Positions 25,253-34,598 of a stretch of DNA of 64,000 nucleotides are shown here, piece after piece. Position numbers and translations under genes: made by a program. The notes under the pieces were generated by a model. The model saw nothing but the letters and a program-made list of their open reading frames with translations, searched no databases and had not been told where the DNA came from. The stretch is taken from contig NZ_BAAAXV010000001.1 in NCBI RefSeq assembly GCF_039535785.1, positions 248,001 to 312,000 of the forward strand. The letters are read 5' to 3'. Source of the stretch: Nonomuraea helvata. Its GTDB lineage: Bacteria; Actinomycetota; Actinomycetes; Streptosporangiales; Streptosporangiaceae. The stretch's first letter is position 1, and every line of letters begins with the position of its first letter.

Positions 25253-26743
25253 ATGGCCGATGTACATACCGACAAGGCCCCGGAGAGCGAGGAGCCCCAG
25301 CGGCACGCGGATCCGCGGCGATGGCGGGCGCTCATCCTGCTCTGCGGCTTACAGTTCATGATTTTGCTGGACATGACCGTCGTGAACGTGGCCCTGCCCC
25401 ACATCCAGGACTCGCTCGGCTTCTCGGAGTCGGGGCTGGCCTGGGTCGTCAACGGCTACGTGCTGATGTCCGGCGGGCTGCTGCTGTTCGGCGGCCGCTC
25501 GGCCGACATCTTCGGCCGCAGGCGGCTGCTGCTGATCGGCGTGGGACTGTTCGCGCTCTCCTCGGCCCTGTGCGGCGCGGCCGTGTCCCAGCCCATGATG
25601 ATCGTGGGCAGGATCGGGCAGGGCATCGCCGAGTCGATCGCCGCCCCGGCCTCGCTGGGCATGATCGCCCTGCTGTTCACCGATCCCAAGGAGCGCACGA
25701 AGGCGCTGGGAGCGTGGGGCGGCATCATCGCCCTGGCGGGGACCTCGGGTTATGTGATCTCCGGCGTTCTCACCGACGTGGTGTCGTGGCGCTGGATCTT
25801 CTTCATCAACCTGCCGATCGCCCTCGCCGTCCTCGTGCTCCTGCCCCGCATGGTCTCCGAGAGCCGGATGGTGCGCGCCAAGAACGCCAAGCTGGACCTG
25901 GCCGGCGCGGTCACGTCCACCGCGGGCCTGTTCGCCATCGTCTACGGCCTGCTGAAAGCGGCCGAGAGCCCGTGGGGCTCCGCGCCCGTCGTGCTGCCGC
26001 TGGTCGTCGGCGCCGGCCTGATCCTGACCATGCTCATCATCGAACGGCGTGCGACGGATCCGCTCATCCCGCTGAGCTTCTTCGCCAACCGGACCAGGAC
26101 CGTCATCAACGGCGTGGCGCTGCTCTTCATGGCGGCGTTCATCTCCTACACCTTCATGATGACCCTGTTCGAGCAGCACATCCTGGACTACTCGCCGCTG
26201 CAGACCGGCCTGGCCTGGCTCCCCCTCGGCATCGGGATCGGCATCGGGATCGGCCTGGGCACCGCGTTCGTCCCGCGTGTCGGCGTCAAGGCCGTGGCCG
26301 GGGTGGGTTACATCGGAGCGGGCGTGGGGCTCGCCCTCACGAGCATGATCACCGTCGAGAGCACGTACTTCGGCGGGATCCTGCCGGGCATGGCGGTCTT
26401 CGGCCTGTTCGCGGGCCTGTCCATGCCGGCCGCGACGAACGCGGCGCTGCACGGGGTGACCGCCCAGGACTCCGGTCTGGCCTCCGGCGTGCAGAACACC
26501 GCGCTGCAGGTCGGCAGCGCGCTCGGCCTGGCCGCCCTGGTGACGCTCGCGCTCCGCAACGCCGGCGAGCAGATCCAGCGGGGTGTCGCGGCGGAGATCG
26601 CGACCACGGCGGGTTACAGTACCGCGCTGCGCGCCGGAGCCGTTCTCATGGTCCTGGGCGGGGTGCTCATCTTCGCGCTCCTGGAGCGCGTGGCCACCAA
26701 GCTGAGGGACCCGGTGGCGGAGACGGTGGAACAGGCCGGCTGA
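25253..26743 (+). CDS. MFS exporter, DHA2 family (14 helices)
   Basis: 496-residue drug:H+ antiporter-2 type transporter: MILLDMTVVNVALPHIQ (motif D1), LFGGRSADIFGRRRLLLIG (motif A), and GRIGQGIAESIAAPASLGMIALLF. ATG 25253 has AAGGAG six bases upstream. SgcB/NcsA1-like exporters of this family carry enediynes out of the cell and contribute self-resistance. A 174-bp gap upstream holds its promoter region, including an imperfect dyad around TGACATGTCGTGT at about 25118. Confidence 0.92.
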   Translation: MADVHTDKAPESEEPQRHADPRRWRALILLCGLQFMILLDMTVVNVALPHIQDSLGFSESGLAWVVNGYVLMSGGLLLFGGRSADIFGRRRLLLIGVGLFALSSALCGAAVSQPMMIVGRIGQGIAESIAAPASLGMIALLFTDPKERTKALGAWGGIIALAGTSGYVISGVLTDVVSWRWIFFINLPIALAVLVLLPRMVSESRMVRAKNAKLDLAGAVTSTAGLFAIVYGLLKAAESPWGSAPVVLPLVVGAGLILTMLIIERRATDPLIPLSFFANRTRTVINGVALLFMAAFISYTFMMTLFEQHILDYSPLQTGLAWLPLGIGIGIGIGLGTAFVPRVGVKAVAGVGYIGAGVGLALTSMITVESTYFGGILPGMAVFGLFAGLSMPAATNAALHGVTAQDSGLASGVQNTALQVGSALGLAALVTLALRNAGEQIQRGVAAEIATTAGYSTALRAGAVLMVLGGVLIFALLERVATKLRDPVAETVEQAG

Positions 26744-26776
26744 ACGGCCGGCACCAAGCAGAGAGAGGAGTGGGAG

Positions 26777-27040
26777 ATGGCCAGCGTCGACCTGACGTTC
26801 ACGGTGCCCATCCAGCAGTCGGACGGGTGGACGTTCATCACGTGGCCCGAGTCCGTCGAGGTGTTCGGCACCCGCCGATCGGTCAAGGTGGCCGGCACCA
26901 TGGACGGGCACGAATTCCAGACGGCGTTCATGCCCTGGGGTGACGGCACGCACCGGCTGCCCATCAACAAGCGCCTGTTCACCAAGCTGAAGAAGCAGGC
27001 GGGCGACAACGTCGATGTGCATCTGAAAGAGCGCCTCTGA
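26777..27040 (+). CDS. DUF1905 small protein
   Basis: 87-residue protein with the DUF1905 beta-barrel pattern: a [11 protein letters not shown] strand pair, [24 protein letters not shown], then [29 protein letters not shown]. Function unknown in general. GAGAGGAGTGGGAG precedes ATG 26777, 33 bases after the exporter stop, so it is co-transcribed with it and could bind the product or help resistance; that is only suggested by position. A 14-bp hairpin ends the operon. Confidence 0.85.
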   Translation: MASVDLTFTVPIQQSDGWTFITWPESVEVFGTRRSVKVAGTMDGHEFQTAFMPWGDGTHRLPINKRLFTKLKKQAGDNVDVHLKERL

Positions 27041-27057
27041 CATAGGCGCGGCTCACG

Positions 27058-27098
27058 CCGAGAGGCCCGTCCCCGTGCAGCGGTGACGGGCCTCTCGG
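27058..27098. terminator. Bidirectional terminator
   Basis: Perfect 14-bp stem 27058-27071 / 27085-27098 between the convergent DUF1905 and hydrolase genes. Confidence 0.88.
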
Positions 27099-27106
27099 TG
27101 CTCCGG

Positions 27107-27979
27107 CTACGGGCGGAAGAACTCCACCATGAGGGGAGCCACCTTCTTCTGGTCGTAGAGGTGCCCCTCGTCCGGCAGGCGGATGAGGCGGGCGTCGGGA
27201 AGCTCCTCGGAGAGGGTCACGCACGCCTCCTGGATCGCCGGCACGCTCTTGCGGCCGCTCACGAGCAGCGTGGGCGTCGTGACCCGGGGCAGCAGCTCGA
27301 ACGGGATCGCGTTCTGCTGCCGGCTGATGATCGTGTCATAGACGGCCGACGGGGCCATGGAGAGGAACGCCTGCCAGGCCGGGTGGTGCCGGACCTTCTC
27401 CAGGGTCTCCTCGGTGATGAACCCGACGATGCTCATCCCGAAGTGGATGACCGCCTCCTCCCTGCGCCCCTCGGCGACGAGCCGCTTCAGGATGGCCAGC
27501 TGCTCGTCGGTGGCCCTGGGCGCGTCGTACGGCGGCTCGTACAGCCCCAGCTTCGCGAGGGGCAGCCCCATCGCCGCGGCGTGGATGGCGACCATGCCAC
27601 CGGTGCAGTTCGCGAAGAGCGCCGGCGGCTCGCCGATGTGGTCGATCACCGCCGCGAGGTCCTCGACCTCCCGCTCGATCGTGTACGTCTCCGGGTCCCC
27701 GTAGTCGCTGTCACCGTGACCGCGCCGGTCGGTGTTGTAGACGGTGAAGTGACCGGACAGGATGTGCGCGAAGGGCGCGAACATCGCCTTGTCGTTCAGC
27801 CCGCCGCCGATGACCACGACGGGCGGCCCGCTCCCCGACTTCTCGAACGCGATGCGGGTGCCGTCGGCGGAGACCACGGTCTCGACCCGAAGGTCGCGCG
27901 GCCCGGCGTAGTCGTTCTCGAGCCGGAGATCCTCTGGCGCCAGTCCGTGGTCGGCCGCCGCCTGTGCCGCTTCTGCCAT
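27107..27979 (-). CDS. Alpha/beta hydrolase with Cys in the nucleophile elbow
   Basis: 290-residue alpha/beta hydrolase: PPVVVIGGGLNDKAMFAPF (oxyanion region), YNTDRRGHGDSD, elbow LFANCTGGMVAIH, acid in LLVSGRKSVPAIQ region and His in LPDEGHLYDQKKV. The elbow residue is Cys where Ser is usual (relatives read HSSGG). Cys occurs in dienelactone hydrolases and some cyclases/thioesterases. Start ATG 27979 has AGAGGAG seven bases upstream. Divergent from the P450 gene; likely a tailoring or resistance hydrolase of the cluster. Confidence 0.85.
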   Translation of the reverse strand: MAEAAQAAADHGLAPEDLRLENDYAGPRDLRVETVVSADGTRIAFEKSGSGPPVVVIGGGLNDKAMFAPFAHILSGHFTVYNTDRRGHGDSDYGDPETYTIEREVEDLAAVIDHIGEPPALFANCTGGMVAIHAAAMGLPLAKLGLYEPPYDAPRATDEQLAILKRLVAEGRREEAVIHFGMSIVGFITEETLEKVRHHPAWQAFLSMAPSAVYDTIISRQQNAIPFELLPRVTTPTLLVSGRKSVPAIQEACVTLSEELPDARLIRLPDEGHLYDQKKVAPLMVEFFRP

Positions 27980-28218
27980 CAGCACGCTCCTCTGCCAAGC
28001 GAGATTGGGAATTCTCTTACGCTAGCGGCCGCACGTTCCGGCCTTTCTTCCGAATTGCTGCGGGCGCCGGTTCGGCTTTTTTGAAGATGTCCCTCTCTTG
28101 CCCAGCCCCACCCGGACAGCGCAATTTAGAAGGTTTCCGGAAAAGCGCCGCACAATACCATGCGGTATATCCGCCTGAATGACATCTTCCGGCGATTCCC
28201 GTTCTCTGGAGGCACCCG

Positions 28219-29452
28219 ATGGAAGCTCGCTGCCCGGTGGTCCTGGACACCGCCGGCCTGGACGTCCACGCCGAGGCGGCGCGCGTCCGCGCGAACGGCC
28301 CGATCTCTCAAGTGGAGCTCCCCGGCGGCATCGTCGCCTGGGCGGTCACCGGGCACGACGTGGCCAGGCAGGTGATGTCCGACAGCCGCTTCGCCAAGGA
28401 CCCCCGCAACTGGCCCAAGGTGGCGAACGGGGAGGTCCCCCCCGGACTGGCCGATGATCACGTGGGTGGTCATGGACAACATGACCACCAGGGACGGCGA
28501 CGACCACAAGCGGCTGCGCAAGGTGATCGCCAGGGGGTTCACCGCCCGCCGCGTCAAGGAGACCCGGCCGCTCATCGAGAAGATCACCCAGGAGCTGCTC
28601 GACGACCTGGCGGAGACGCCGCCGGGCGAGGTCGTGGACCTGAAGGCGCGCTTCGCGTACCCGCTGCCCGCACGGGTGGTCTGCGACCTGTTCGGCGTCC
28701 CGGAGGAGGCCAGGGCCGACGCGCTGCGCGGCGGCGAGGTGAACGTCAGCACCTCCATCACCCCCGAAGAGGCCGAGGCGAACGTCGAGCAGTGGCACCG
28801 GGCGATGCTCGAGCTCGCCGAGCACAAACGACGTGAGCCCGGCGACGACCTGACCAGCCTGCTGGTCAAGCCCGACGGGGACGACGGCTCGCAGCTGTCC
28901 GACGAGGAGATGGCCGGCACGCTCCACCTCATGCTGGGCGCGGGCTCGGAGACGCTGATGAACGTCCTCAGCCACGCCGTACGCCATCTCCTCACCCACC
29001 CCGGGCAGCGTGCGCTCGTCGAGTCCGGCGAGGCGAGCTGGGACGACGTCTTCGAGGAGACGCTGCGGGTGGACTCCCCCGCCGCGATGCTCCCGTTCCG
29101 CTTCGCCACGGAGGACGTCGAGATCGCCGGCGTGGTCGTCAGGAAGGGCGAGCCGGTGCTCATGGGCTTCGCCGGCATCGGACGGGACCCGGAGATCCAC
29201 GGCGACAGCGCCGGCGCGTTCGACATCACGCGCGCGGACAAGACGCACCTGTCGTTCGGCCACGGCCTCCACTACTGCCTGGGCGCGCCGCTGGCCCGGC
29301 TGGAGGCGATGGTCGCGCTGCCCGCGCTGTTCGAGCGGTTCCCGCGGATGGAGCTCGCCGTCGCACCCGAGGACCTGGAGCCGCAGGGCACCTTCATCAT
29401 GAACGGCCACCGCGCCCTGCCCGTGCGGCTGAGCCCGCCGGCGGCCTCGTAG
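28219..29452 (+). CDS. Cytochrome P450 (NcsB3-like), split by a +1 frameshift
   Basis: P450 hydroxylase whose reading frame breaks at a run of seven C at 28437-28443. The first 75 codons from ATG 28219 (WAVTGHDVARQVMSDSRF, DPRNWPKVANGEVP) continue in another frame from about 28445 (WPMITWVVMDNMTTRDGDDHKRL). Dropping one C restores VPPDWPM, the usual sequence at this point. Later motifs are intact: I-helix GAGSET, ExxR as EETLR, and heme loop FGHGLHYCLGAPLARLE. TGGAGG lies before the start. In related pathways this enzyme hydroxylates the naphthoate arm. Sequencing error in a homopolymer or a real null mutation cannot be told apart here. Confidence 0.85.
28437..28443 (+). other. Seven-C run at the P450 frame break
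   Basis: GGTCCCCCCCGG: six C would keep frame through VPPDWPM; seven shift it. Confidence 0.85.
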
Positions 29453-29468
29453 GCGTTGGGGAGAACAG

Positions 29469-30893
29469 ATGGTCCTGACCGAAGTCGTCGATCACCAGCC
29501 GGACACGCGCCGATGGACGGCGCTCGTGCTGCTGTGCACGGCCAACTTCATGGTGATCCTCGACTCCCAGATCGTCATCCTGGCGCTGCCCTCGATCGCG
29601 GCGGACCTCGGGATGACGCCCGCCCAGGCGCAGTGGGTGCTGAGCGCGAACCTGCTGACCTTCGGCGGGCTCCTGCTCCTCGGCGGCCGGGCCGCCGACC
29701 TGCTGGGACGCCGCCGCATGTTCATGTGGGGCACGGCGCTGTTCCTGGGCGTCTCGGTGCTGTCCGGCGTCGCGTGGAGCACGGAGGTCATGCTGGCCGC
29801 CCGGGCCCTGCACGGCGTCTCCGCCGCGTTGATGGCGCCGGCCGCGCTGTCCATCCTGACGACCACGTTCCCCGAGGGCGCGGAGCGCAACAAGGCGCTG
29901 GCCGGCTGGTCCGGCATCGCCGGGATCGGCGCCACGGCCGGCCTGGTCATCGGGGGCACGCTCACCGCGAGCCTCGGCTGGCAATGGGTCTTCCTCGTCA
30001 ACGCCCCCGTGGCGCTCGTGATGCTGCTGCTGAGCCCGCCGCTCCTGCCGGAGAGCCGCGACCGGCGGGCCCGGCCGACGTACGACGTGGCGGGCGCCGT
30101 GACCATCACCGCGGCGCTTGCCCTGGTCGTCTACGCCGTCGTGGAGGCGCCGGCCGCCGGCTGGGCCAGTGTGCGGACGGTGGGGCTGTTCGCGCTGGCC
30201 GCGGCGGTGGCCGGGCTCTTCGTGATCCTCGAGAGACGCTCCCCGGAGCCGCTGGTGCCGCTGCGCATCTTCCGGAGCCGGTCGCTGACCGGCGGCAACC
30301 TGGTGACGGCGCTCATGGGCATGGCCGCCTTCGGGCTGTCGGTCACCATCTCCCAGTACGCGCAGCAGGCGCTGGGCTACTCGCCGCTGGAGTTCGGCCT
30401 CAAGCAGGCCGTCATGCCCGGCATGGCGTTCGTCGGCGCCTACGCGGGGCAGGCCGTCGTCACGCGGACGGGCTACCGGCCGGTCGCCGCGGTCTGCGCG
30501 GCGCTGATGGGCGCGGGCGCGTTCCTCCTGACCCGGGCCCCGGCGGACGGCCAGTACCTGCGTGACCTCTTCCTCGCGCTGCTGATCTTCGGTGCGGGCC
30601 TGGGCGCGGGCACCGTCGCCGCCGCGGCCGCGGCGCTGTCCCGGGTCGGCGAGCGGGACGCCGGGCTCGCCTCCGGGATCAACACGGCGGCGCTCCAGAT
30701 CGGCGGCGCGATCGGTGTCGCGACCGTCTCCACGGTGATCGCCGTCAACGCGACCGGCACCGACCCCGCCGGGCTGACGGCGGGCTACCAGGCGGGATTC
30801 GGCGCCTGTGTGATCTTCGCGGCTGCCGGTCTCGTCCTGACGGCTGCCGTGCGCTCACGCTCGCGGCAGCCGAGCGGCGTCCCGTCCGAGTGA
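29469..30893 (+). CDS. MFS exporter, DHA2 family (14 helices)
   Basis: 474-residue second DHA2-type antiporter: NFMVILDSQIVILALPSI, LGGRAADLLGRRRMFMWG, and GVSAALMAPAALSILTTTFPEG. It starts 16 bases after the P450 stop with GGGGAGA upstream, so the two share a transcript. It is a second candidate for export of the enediyne or of an intermediate. Confidence 0.92.
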   Translation: MVLTEVVDHQPDTRRWTALVLLCTANFMVILDSQIVILALPSIAADLGMTPAQAQWVLSANLLTFGGLLLLGGRAADLLGRRRMFMWGTALFLGVSVLSGVAWSTEVMLAARALHGVSAALMAPAALSILTTTFPEGAERNKALAGWSGIAGIGATAGLVIGGTLTASLGWQWVFLVNAPVALVMLLLSPPLLPESRDRRARPTYDVAGAVTITAALALVVYAVVEAPAAGWASVRTVGLFALAAAVAGLFVILERRSPEPLVPLRIFRSRSLTGGNLVTALMGMAAFGLSVTISQYAQQALGYSPLEFGLKQAVMPGMAFVGAYAGQAVVTRTGYRPVAAVCAALMGAGAFLLTRAPADGQYLRDLFLALLIFGAGLGAGTVAAAAAALSRVGERDAGLASGINTAALQIGGAIGVATVSTVIAVNATGTDPAGLTAGYQAGFGACVIFAAAGLVLTAAVRSRSRQPSGVPSE

Positions 30894-30902
30894 GTTCGCA
30901 GC

Positions 30903-30926
30903 GGTGGCCGCACCCCTGTGGCCACC
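30903..30926 (+). terminator. Hairpin after the exporter gene
   Basis: GGTGGCC (30903-30909) pairs with GGCCACC (30920-30926), 10-base loop, no T-run. It covers a GTG at 30918 and so argues against that codon as start of the next gene. Confidence 0.5.
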
Positions 30927-30974
30927 CGACGTTCGCCCGCCCCCCGTGATACTCGAAATGGACACGGTGCCACA

Positions 30975-32234
30975 GTGAAGAATCTAACCGAGCCCGTTCC
31001 CCTGGCGGATGCTCCGTCATCCGCGCCGGTCGTCGAGATCGTGGTGCCCGTCTACAACGAGGAGAAGGTCCTCGAGACGAGCATCCGCCGTCTCAACGCC
31101 TATCTCACGGCCAGCTTCCCCTACTCGTTCCTGATCACCATCGCGGACAACGGCAGCACGGACAGCAGCTGGGAGCGGGCCACGTCGCTGGCCGAGGAGC
31201 TCGCCAACGTCAACGCCCTCCGCATCGAGACGAAGGGCCGCGGGCTGGCCCTGCGCCGCGCGTGGACGCAGAGCCGGGCGGAGATCGTCGCCTACACCGA
31301 CGTCGACCTGTCGATCGACATCGTCGCGTTCCTGCCGCTGGTCGCCCCGCTGCTGTCGGGCCACAGCGACATCGCGATCGGCACCCGGCACGCCAACGGC
31401 TCGCGGGTCGACCGGACCGTGAAGCGGGCCGTGCTGTCCAGGACGTACAACTACCTCCTGCGGGCCACGCTGGGCGCCCGCTTCACCGACGCCCAGTGCG
31501 GCTTCAAGGCCGGTCGCCGCGAGGTGGTCCAGGCCCTGCTCACGGCCGTCGACGACAACAAGTGGTTCTTCGACACCGAGCTCCTGCTCGTCGCCCAGCG
31601 CAACGGCCTGCGCATTCACGAGGTGCCCGTCGACTGCCTGGACGACCCGGACAGCTCCGTCGACCTGTGGCGCACCTCGTACGAGGATCTGCTCGGTCTC
31701 GTCCGGGTCGCCCGCAAGGCCGTCGCCGACGCGCTGCACGTGCCGCTGCCGCTGTCCCCCTACCGCGCCGCCGGCTCGGCGGGCGGGGCGTGGCGCCTGG
31801 CGCGGCTCGCGGTCGTCGGTGTCCTCAGCACGCTCACGTACCTGCTGCTCTTCCTCGTCCTGCGCGCCGTCGCGCCGGTCATGGCCGCCAACGCGATCGC
31901 GCTGCTCGGCACCGCCGTGCTCGGCACGGCGGTCAACCGGCGCTTCCCGTTCGGCATCAGGGGCATCCAGTACGCGACCCACCACCAGCTCGAGGCCGCG
32001 GGCGACTTCCTCATACGCGTCGTGCTGAGCAGCGCGGTCATCCTCGCCTTCCAGGGCTTCGCGCCGGCCGTGTCGGGGACGGCCGAGGTCCTCGTCGTCT
32101 GCGCGGTCGTCATCGTCGCCCCGCTGCTCAGGTTCCTGCTGCTCCGCCCGTGGCGCGGCGCCTCACGGAGACATCCGGAAGATCGGCCTGAGGAACGGGT
32201 GGTGAGGCAGCGTGAGCACACGCCGTCCCGATGA
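30975..32234 (+). CDS. Glycosyltransferase family 2 fused to a GtrA-like membrane domain
   Basis: About 419 residues. Positions 1-250 are a GT2 (dolichol-phosphate-mannose-synthase-like) domain: VEIVVPVYNEEKVLETSIRR, IADNGSTDSSWE, AYTDVDLSID (DxD-type metal site) and DAQCGFKAGRREVV. Positions 270-400 form four helices of GtrA type (RLAVVGVLSTLTYLLLFLVL, then NRRFPFG). The pair typically charges a polyprenyl phosphate with a sugar and helps move it across the membrane. GTG 30975 is preferred to GTG 30918, which lies in a hairpin. The next gene starts inside its 3' end (overlap 23 bases). Confidence 0.87.
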   Translation: MKNLTEPVPLADAPSSAPVVEIVVPVYNEEKVLETSIRRLNAYLTASFPYSFLITIADNGSTDSSWERATSLAEELANVNALRIETKGRGLALRRAWTQSRAEIVAYTDVDLSIDIVAFLPLVAPLLSGHSDIAIGTRHANGSRVDRTVKRAVLSRTYNYLLRATLGARFTDAQCGFKAGRREVVQALLTAVDDNKWFFDTELLLVAQRNGLRIHEVPVDCLDDPDSSVDLWRTSYEDLLGLVRVARKAVADALHVPLPLSPYRAAGSAGGAWRLARLAVVGVLSTLTYLLLFLVLRAVAPVMAANAIALLGTAVLGTAVNRRFPFGIRGIQYATHHQLEAAGDFLIRVVLSSAVILAFQGFAPAVSGTAEVLVVCAVVIVAPLLRFLLLRPWRGASRRHPEDRPEERVVRQREHTPSR

Positions 32235-32928
32235 GCGGGAGTACGTTCACGAGCGGCTCGGGGAGCGTTTCGAGGAGGCGCTGTCCCCCTACGACACCGC
32301 CCGCCGGGTCGAGACGCTCGTCGACGAGTTCCTGACCGACGACATGGTGCGCGGCAAGGAGGCCCTCGACGTCGGCTGCGGGCTCGGCTACTTCAGCCGG
32401 CGCCTGCACGAGCGCGGGGCCCTCGTCACCGCCACCGACCTCGGTCCCGGCCTCGTCGAGGAGACGCGGCGCCGGGTCGGCTGCCGCGGCGAGGTGGCCG
32501 ACGCGCTGCGCCTCGTGGACCACTTCGGGCCCGGCCGCTTCGACGTGGTGGTCTCCTCGGAGTGCGTCGAGCACACGCCCGACCCCGCCGAGGCCCTGCG
32601 GCAGATGGCGGGCGTGCTCAAGCCGGGCGGCCACCTGGCGATCAGCACGCCGAACCTCCTCTGGCGCCCGGCCGTCATGCTCGCGACCCGCCTCGGCCTG
32701 CGGCCGTTCGACGGTTTCGAGAACTTCAGCACCTGGCGCTCGCTCCGCGCGCCCCTGGAGGAGAGCGGCGTCACCGTGCTGCGGGAGAAGGGGCTGCACC
32801 TGTTCCCGTTCCAGTTCGGAGCGCACGCCCTCTCGCGCCGCTGTGACACGCGCCTGCAGCCGCTGCGCTCCCTGATGATCAACCTCTGCCTTCTCGGGCG
32901 GAAGCGCGGCCCGTACGTGAGCTCATGA
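32212..32928 (+). CDS. Class I SAM methyltransferase
   Basis: 238 residues, UbiG/type-11-like: ALDVGCGLGYFSRRLHERGA (SAM loop), TATDLGPGLVEE, and SSECVEHTPDPAEALRQM, VLKPGGHLAIST. GTG 32212 has GGTGAGG upstream. Overlaps the GT2-GtrA gene and ends in ATGA with the deacetylase gene, so the three are coupled. Substrate not deduced; a sugar or lipid-linked glycan is plausible by context. Confidence 0.87.
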   Translation: MSTRRPDEREYVHERLGERFEEALSPYDTARRVETLVDEFLTDDMVRGKEALDVGCGLGYFSRRLHERGALVTATDLGPGLVEETRRRVGCRGEVADALRLVDHFGPGRFDVVVSSECVEHTPDPAEALRQMAGVLKPGGHLAISTPNLLWRPAVMLATRLGLRPFDGFENFSTWRSLRAPLEESGVTVLREKGLHLFPFQFGAHALSRRCDTRLQPLRSLMINLCLLGRKRGPYVSS

Positions 32929-33764
32929 ACAGGCTCCTGATCATCAACGCGGACGACTACGGGCTGACCGAGGGGATCGCCCGCGGCATCCTGCGCGCCC
33001 ACCGGCACGGCGTGGTGACCAGCACGTCCGTACTCGCGGTCGCGCCGTGCCTGCGGCGCACCGCCCGCTGGCTCGCCGACGCGCCCGCGCTCGGCACCGG
33101 TGCGCACCTGGCGTTGATCGGAGTGGACCCGCCGGTGCTGACCAGCAGGGAGATCCCCACGCTCACGACGCGGCGCGGCGGGTTCCCGAGGGAGTGGCGG
33201 TCCTTCCTGGCCAGGGCCGCGGCGGGGCGGATCGACCCCGCCGACATCGAGCGCGAGTTCTCCGCCCAGCTCGAGCGCCTCACCGGCGAGTGCGGCCTGC
33301 GGCTGACCCACCTGGACACCCATCAGCATCTGCATCTGTGGCCGCCGGTCTCCCGCGTGGTCGTCGCTCTCGCGCGCCGCTGGGGCGTCAGGGCCATACG
33401 GCTGCCGTCCAGCCGCGCCCGCGGGCCGAAGGGAGCGGGGATCCGGCGCCTGGGCGGCCGGCTGGAGCGGCTGACCGGGGCGGCGGGGCTGCTCGGCACC
33501 GAGGCGTACGCCGGGCTCGACGAGGCGGGCTGCCTCACCCTGCCCCGGCTCATGACGACGGTCGGCCGGCTGGCCGCTTCGGGGGCCGCCACCGTCGAGA
33601 TCAACTGCCACCCCGGCGAGGGTCACGACGCCGCCGCCCGCGCCCGCTACTCGTGGGGCTTCCACCGGGCCGGCGAGCTCGCGGCGCTGACCAGCCCGGA
33701 GCTCCGGGACGAGATCGCCAGGTACGGCTTCCGCACCGGCACCTACGCCGACCTGCCCATGTAG
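32925..33764 (+). CDS. YdjC/ChbG-family carbohydrate deacetylase
   Basis: 279-residue metal-dependent deacetylase-like protein: INADDYGLTEGIARGI (metal Asp pair), GAHLALIGVDPP, LTHLDTHQHLHLWPPV (metal His residues) and VEINCHPGEGHDA. The family removes acetyl groups from N-acetyl sugars. Coupled to the upstream methyltransferase by ATGA. Confidence 0.9.
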   Translation: MNRLLIINADDYGLTEGIARGILRAHRHGVVTSTSVLAVAPCLRRTARWLADAPALGTGAHLALIGVDPPVLTSREIPTLTTRRGGFPREWRSFLARAAAGRIDPADIEREFSAQLERLTGECGLRLTHLDTHQHLHLWPPVSRVVVALARRWGVRAIRLPSSRARGPKGAGIRRLGGRLERLTGAAGLLGTEAYAGLDEAGCLTLPRLMTTVGRLAASGAATVEINCHPGEGHDAAARARYSWGFHRAGELAALTSPELRDEIARYGFRTGTYADLPM

Positions 33765-33785
33765 CGGCCTCGGAGGAGAGATCAC

Positions 33786-34508
33786 ATGTCTGCCTGGCTC
33801 GACGCGTGGAACGGTGACCAGAGCCTGTACGTCAACGACCGCCACAGGCGGTGCCACTACAGCGCGATGGCGGAGGAGATCATCGCCCTGCTGCCGCCCG
33901 GCGCCCGCCGGGTCCTCGACTACGGCCCGGGTGAGGCGCTGTCCGCCGGGCGTGTCGCGGAGGCCTGCGAGGAAGTGATCCTCTGCGAGGCGGCGGACAC
34001 CATGCGGGCCGCGCTCGCGGGACGGTACGCCGGTCATCCGGGCGTGACGGTGATCGGCCCCGACGGGCTGGCCCGGCTCGCCGACCGCTCCGTGGACCTT
34101 GTCGTCGTGCACTCGGTGGTGCAGTACCTCAGCGCGGACGAGCTGGACGTCCTGCTGCGCGAGGCGCACCGCCTGCTGGCGCCCTGCGGCCGGTTGGTCC
34201 TCAGCGACCTGGTGCCTCCGGGTGCGGGACTGCTGTCGGACGCCGTGGAGCTGCTCCGGTTCGGCTTCAGGTCGGGCTTCCTCGTGGCCGCGGTGGTCTC
34301 GCTGGCCCGCACGGCGTTCTCGCCGTACTCGCGGGCCCGCCGCCGCCGTGGCCTCACCCGGCTCTCCGAACGCCAGATGGCCGGCCTGGCACGCCAGGCG
34401 CGGCTCACGGGCAGGCGCCTGCCGGCCAATCTCGGCAACAACCGGACCCGCTGGGCGTTCCTCGCCCACCGGGCCGACACCACTGCCGGGGCGGGCCGCG
34501 TCGAGTAG
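33786..34508 (+). CDS. Class I SAM methyltransferase
   Basis: 240 residues: MSAWLDAWNGDQSLYVNDRH, RVLDYGPGEALSAGRVAEA (SAM loop), VHSVVQYLSADELDVLLREAHRLLAPCGRLVLSD. The C-terminal part has a hydrophobic segment and basic stretch (SPYSRARRRRG), suggesting membrane proximity. Last gene of the GT2-methyltransferase-deacetylase run; a long hairpin follows. Confidence 0.83.
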   Translation: MSAWLDAWNGDQSLYVNDRHRRCHYSAMAEEIIALLPPGARRVLDYGPGEALSAGRVAEACEEVILCEAADTMRAALAGRYAGHPGVTVIGPDGLARLADRSVDLVVVHSVVQYLSADELDVLLREAHRLLAPCGRLVLSDLVPPGAGLLSDAVELLRFGFRSGFLVAAVVSLARTAFSPYSRARRRRGLTRLSERQMAGLARQARLTGRRLPANLGNNRTRWAFLAHRADTTAGAGRVE

Positions 34509-34543
34509 CCCGCCTGGCCGCAGCGCTGGCCCTCGCCCGGGGT

Positions 34544-34590
34544 CCCAGCCGGCGCGGCCGCCGGGCGTTGCGGCGGCCGGGCCGGCTGGG
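34544..34590. terminator. Bidirectional terminator
   Basis: 18 paired bases with one G-G mismatch (34544-34562 with 34572-34590), 9-base loop, between convergent methyltransferase genes. Confidence 0.85.
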
Positions 34591-34598
34591 CGGCACCG

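Noticed and set aside
28437..28460. Programmed frameshift in the P450
   Set aside because: No slippery-site plus stem layout typical of programmed shifting; a one-base homopolymer change explains it more simply.
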